Shown: piece by piece, positions 13,256 through 14,546 of the stretch
Layout of the letters: each line of letters starts with the position of its first letter
Position numbering within the stretch: the stretch's first letter is position 1
Assembly: GCA_009776495.1 (NCBI GenBank)
Contig: WRNS01000004.1
Location: forward strand, 1 to 14,546
Length of the DNA: 14,546 nt
Direction: 5' to 3'
Source: Methanobrevibacter sp.
Lineage (GTDB): Archaea > Methanobacteriota > Methanobacteria > Methanobacteriales > Methanobacteriaceae
Made by a program: the position numbers and the translations under genes
Notes under the pieces: model-generated
The model's database searches: none
The model's input: the letters and a program-made list of their open reading frames with translations, nothing else
Told to the model about the DNA's origin: nothing

Positions 13256-13369
13256 AGTTTAAATTTTTAAACTAAAATATTTAGTATAAAAAAATATACC
13301 AGTATAAATTTTTAAACTAAAAATGTCAGTACAATAAAATGAACCAGTATAAATTTTTCAACTAAAACC
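13256..13369. repeat. Three direct repeats of a near-palindromic box with exact 45-bp period
   Basis: Three 18-base boxes begin at 13256, 13301 and 13346. The first is AGTTTAAATTTTTAAACT, a perfect palindrome of two 8-base arms with a TT centre. The second and third differ by one and two bases (AGTATAAATTTTTAAACT, AGTATAAATTTTTCAACT). Each is followed by AAAA. A secondary 18-base block starts 27 bases into the first two units (AGTATAAAAAAATATACC at 13283 and AGTACAATAAAATGAACC at 13328). The array looks like an operator or iteron set for a dimeric DNA-binding protein, located in the divergent promoter region. The binding protein is unknown. Confidence 0.8.
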
Positions 13370-13610
13370 TATTTTTTATAATTTTTTTATAAATTTATTC
13401 TATCAAATTTTTTTTAACTATCTTATTATCTCATCTATAATTTTATATTATAGTTTTTACAAACTTTTAAGTGTAAAATAATTACTTAGTAAACAATATT
13501 AAGGATGTGTCAAATTTCAATGTTCCAAGCATTCAGGATATACTAAAAAACAAGATAAAAATTAATAAAAATTAGCTAAGTAGAAAGATATTAAAAAGAT
13601 TGTGATTAAA

Positions 13611-14093
13611 ATGTATGGAAATCCAAGAATGATAGCTGATTTCAAAGATCATTTGTTAAATGTACTGCTTTTGAAACATAACAATAATTTAACCGATGAA
13701 GTCATCTATGATTTAGCATTGAAAAGAAGTGGAATTGTCAATACCATTATTGATAAAACAGAAAATTATGACTTTACAAACATGGCAAATATAGAGTTAC
13801 TTACCTTTCTAAATTTTGCTCTTGATATTGTTACCAAACATGAAATGGGTAAATACAATTTAAACCGTTCTGCTTCCAAGATTAGTGGTAGTGTTAGTTG
13901 GTATAGACATACTGTCATGAATACTGGTTTTGTTAAAGAATGTATTGTTGTTCAATCAAAAAACAAATCCAAAACAGACATATTTATTGTTTCTAAAGAA
14001 AAAAATGCTAAATTAAAAGTTGGACAAGAATTTGAAAAGAAAGAAAATATTGTCATTGGAAGTGAAGTTGAAGTAATAGAATTAGGGAATTAA
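13611..14093 (+). CDS. Uncharacterised 160-residue protein
   Basis: I do not recognise this family. It starts MYGNPRMIADFKDHLLNVLL, and residues about 1-90 are predicted helical (DEVIYDLALKRSGIVNTIID, LLTFLNFALDIVTKHEMG). A loop SASKISGSVSWYRHTVMNTG follows. Residues about 105-160 are short beta-strand text (ECIVVQSKN, TDIFIVSKEKNAKLKVGQEF, VIGSEVEVIELG) that resembles a small barrel such as an OB- or TRAM-like fold, though no family motif confirms it. No signal, membrane segment or cysteine cluster; one cysteine. The ATG at 13611 follows GTGAT (13602-13606) by four bases, the same ribosome site as in the operon genes. The GTG of that site is an in-frame alternative start but would leave no ribosome site. 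Confidence 0.75.
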   Translation: MYGNPRMIADFKDHLLNVLLLKHNNNLTDEVIYDLALKRSGIVNTIIDKTENYDFTNMANIELLTFLNFALDIVTKHEMGKYNLNRSASKISGSVSWYRHTVMNTGFVKECIVVQSKNKSKTDIFIVSKEKNAKLKVGQEFEKKENIVIGSEVEVIELGN

Positions 14094-14546
14094 AAGATTA
14101 CAATATCCCAATTCGTTCTTTATCATCCATAAGTTTTGTTTAGGTTAGCTACTGGTTTTAAGTAAACTACCAAAACCATTGGACCAAACAATAAATTTTC
14201 ACTACATTCAACCTTGAAATCTACTGATTGATATTTTTTCCTTAAAAAATCATTATTTTCACTTTTTTTTCTTTTGATTCTCGTTTTTACATTTGATAGA
14301 TGTTTTTCCTATTAATTAGATGTTCTTCCATTAATTAGATATTTTCCTATTAATTAATTGTTCTTCATAAATTAGATGTTTCCTTTTAGTAGGTTTTATT
14401 CCTTTTAATAATCCATATCTATCTTTTAATAATCTATGTCTATATTAATAAATACTTTAAAAATTTAGAAATTTATTTTTATAATAATTTTTAAAAATTA
14501 TTTTTATAATTTAATAGTTTTTATTTTAAAAAAAAAGTTTTTATAA
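14094..14546. other. AT-rich, repeat-bearing tail of the window
   Basis: No intact gene is visible. On the minus strand 14123-14308 is open for 61 codons ending in TGA (contains LLFGPMVLVVYLKPVANLNK) but has no start codon at its 5' end and may be a gene remnant. A T-rich run at 14261-14274 could end the transcript of the 160-residue gene. Short tandem repeats follow (separate entry), then nearly pure A+T. Confidence 0.5.
14297..14393. repeat. Five degenerate tandem copies of a 19-20-bp repeat
   Basis: Units start at about 14297, 14317, 14336, 14355 and 14373. The first is TAGATGTTTTTCCTATTAAT and the second TAGATGTTCTTCCATTAAT; the fourth is the most changed. A further pair, TTTTAATAATCCATATCTAT and a near copy, follows at about 14403-14443. 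There are no spacers. Length and base composition resemble the 20-bp array at 8531-8650, but the sequences differ. Confidence 0.7.

Larger units (their letters stand above)
13127..13610. other. Divergent intergenic region between the ATPase and the 160-residue gene
   Basis: It holds the ATPase ribosome site, a TATA-like run, the repeat array (separate entries) and AT-rich spacer. From 13486 to 13572 the plus strand is open for 28 codons (NFNVPSIQDILKNKIKINKN within it), without a start codon and ending in TAG; this may be a gene scrap. Nothing else is visible. Confidence 0.5.

Noticed and set aside
13486..13572. Short plus-strand reading frame upstream of the 160-residue gene
   Set aside because: 28 codons without a start codon or ribosome site; not recognisable.

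Overview
The window is very AT-rich and looks archaeal, most likely a methanogen of the Methanobacteriales (Methanobrevibacter or Methanosphaera type). The grounds are: start sites preceded by GTGAT/GGTGAT (complementary to the 3' end of methanogen 16S rRNA), A+T-only stretches resembling archaeal TATA boxes, T-rich rather than hairpin-type gene ends, and protein types common in these organisms (a COG4087-like HAD phosphatase, an archaeal-type ATPase with a winged helix, a small secreted lysine-rich protein). Genus assignment is inference. No rRNA, tRNA, CRISPR array or complete insertion sequence was found.

Layout. Positions 1-2000 hold a complete TIM-barrel sugar phosphate isomerase/epimerase-like gene (+), followed by a decayed duplicate of its own 3' end, and a small secreted protein gene (-). 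Positions 2150-8033 hold a compact minus-strand block of five genes, the most interesting part. In transcription order these are a PLD-nuclease/DEAD-type helicase fusion, a previously easily missed 55-codon gene, a DndD-like SMC/RecF-type ATPase, a 132-residue protein in the DndE position, and a B12-binding-domain radical SAM protein. The first four genes are separated by 17, 0 and 2 bases and share methanogen ribosome binding sites; the fifth follows after 36 bases. Helicase plus DndD-like ATPase points to anti-phage or anti-plasmid defence related to phosphorothioate (Dnd) restriction. However, the sulfur-modification genes dndA, dndB and dndC are not in the window, and the radical SAM enzyme is the only obvious modification chemistry present.

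Positions 8034-9300 are mostly non-coding. They hold a six-copy 20-bp tandem repeat, a 71-residue unknown gene and the broken tail of an Rpn-type recombination-promoting nuclease. Positions 9298-10101 encode the HAD phosphatase. Positions 10260-11575 are a phage-antirepressor neighbourhood: a decayed DinD-like gene with an internal deletion, fused to a fragment of an ATPase winged-helix domain, next to an intact KilA-N protein. Positions 11942-13126 encode an archaeal AAA/STAND-like ATPase with a C-terminal winged helix. Upstream of its likely TATA box lies a striking 45-bp-period array of near-palindromic boxes. A 160-residue unknown gene (+) and a repeat-rich AT stretch end the window.

Together the duplicated and decayed fragments, phage-type DNA-binding proteins, helicase/ATPase operon and tandem repeats mark this as an accessory, probably defence-related genomic island. 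The five-gene block is the only part that looks like an intact multi-gene system.
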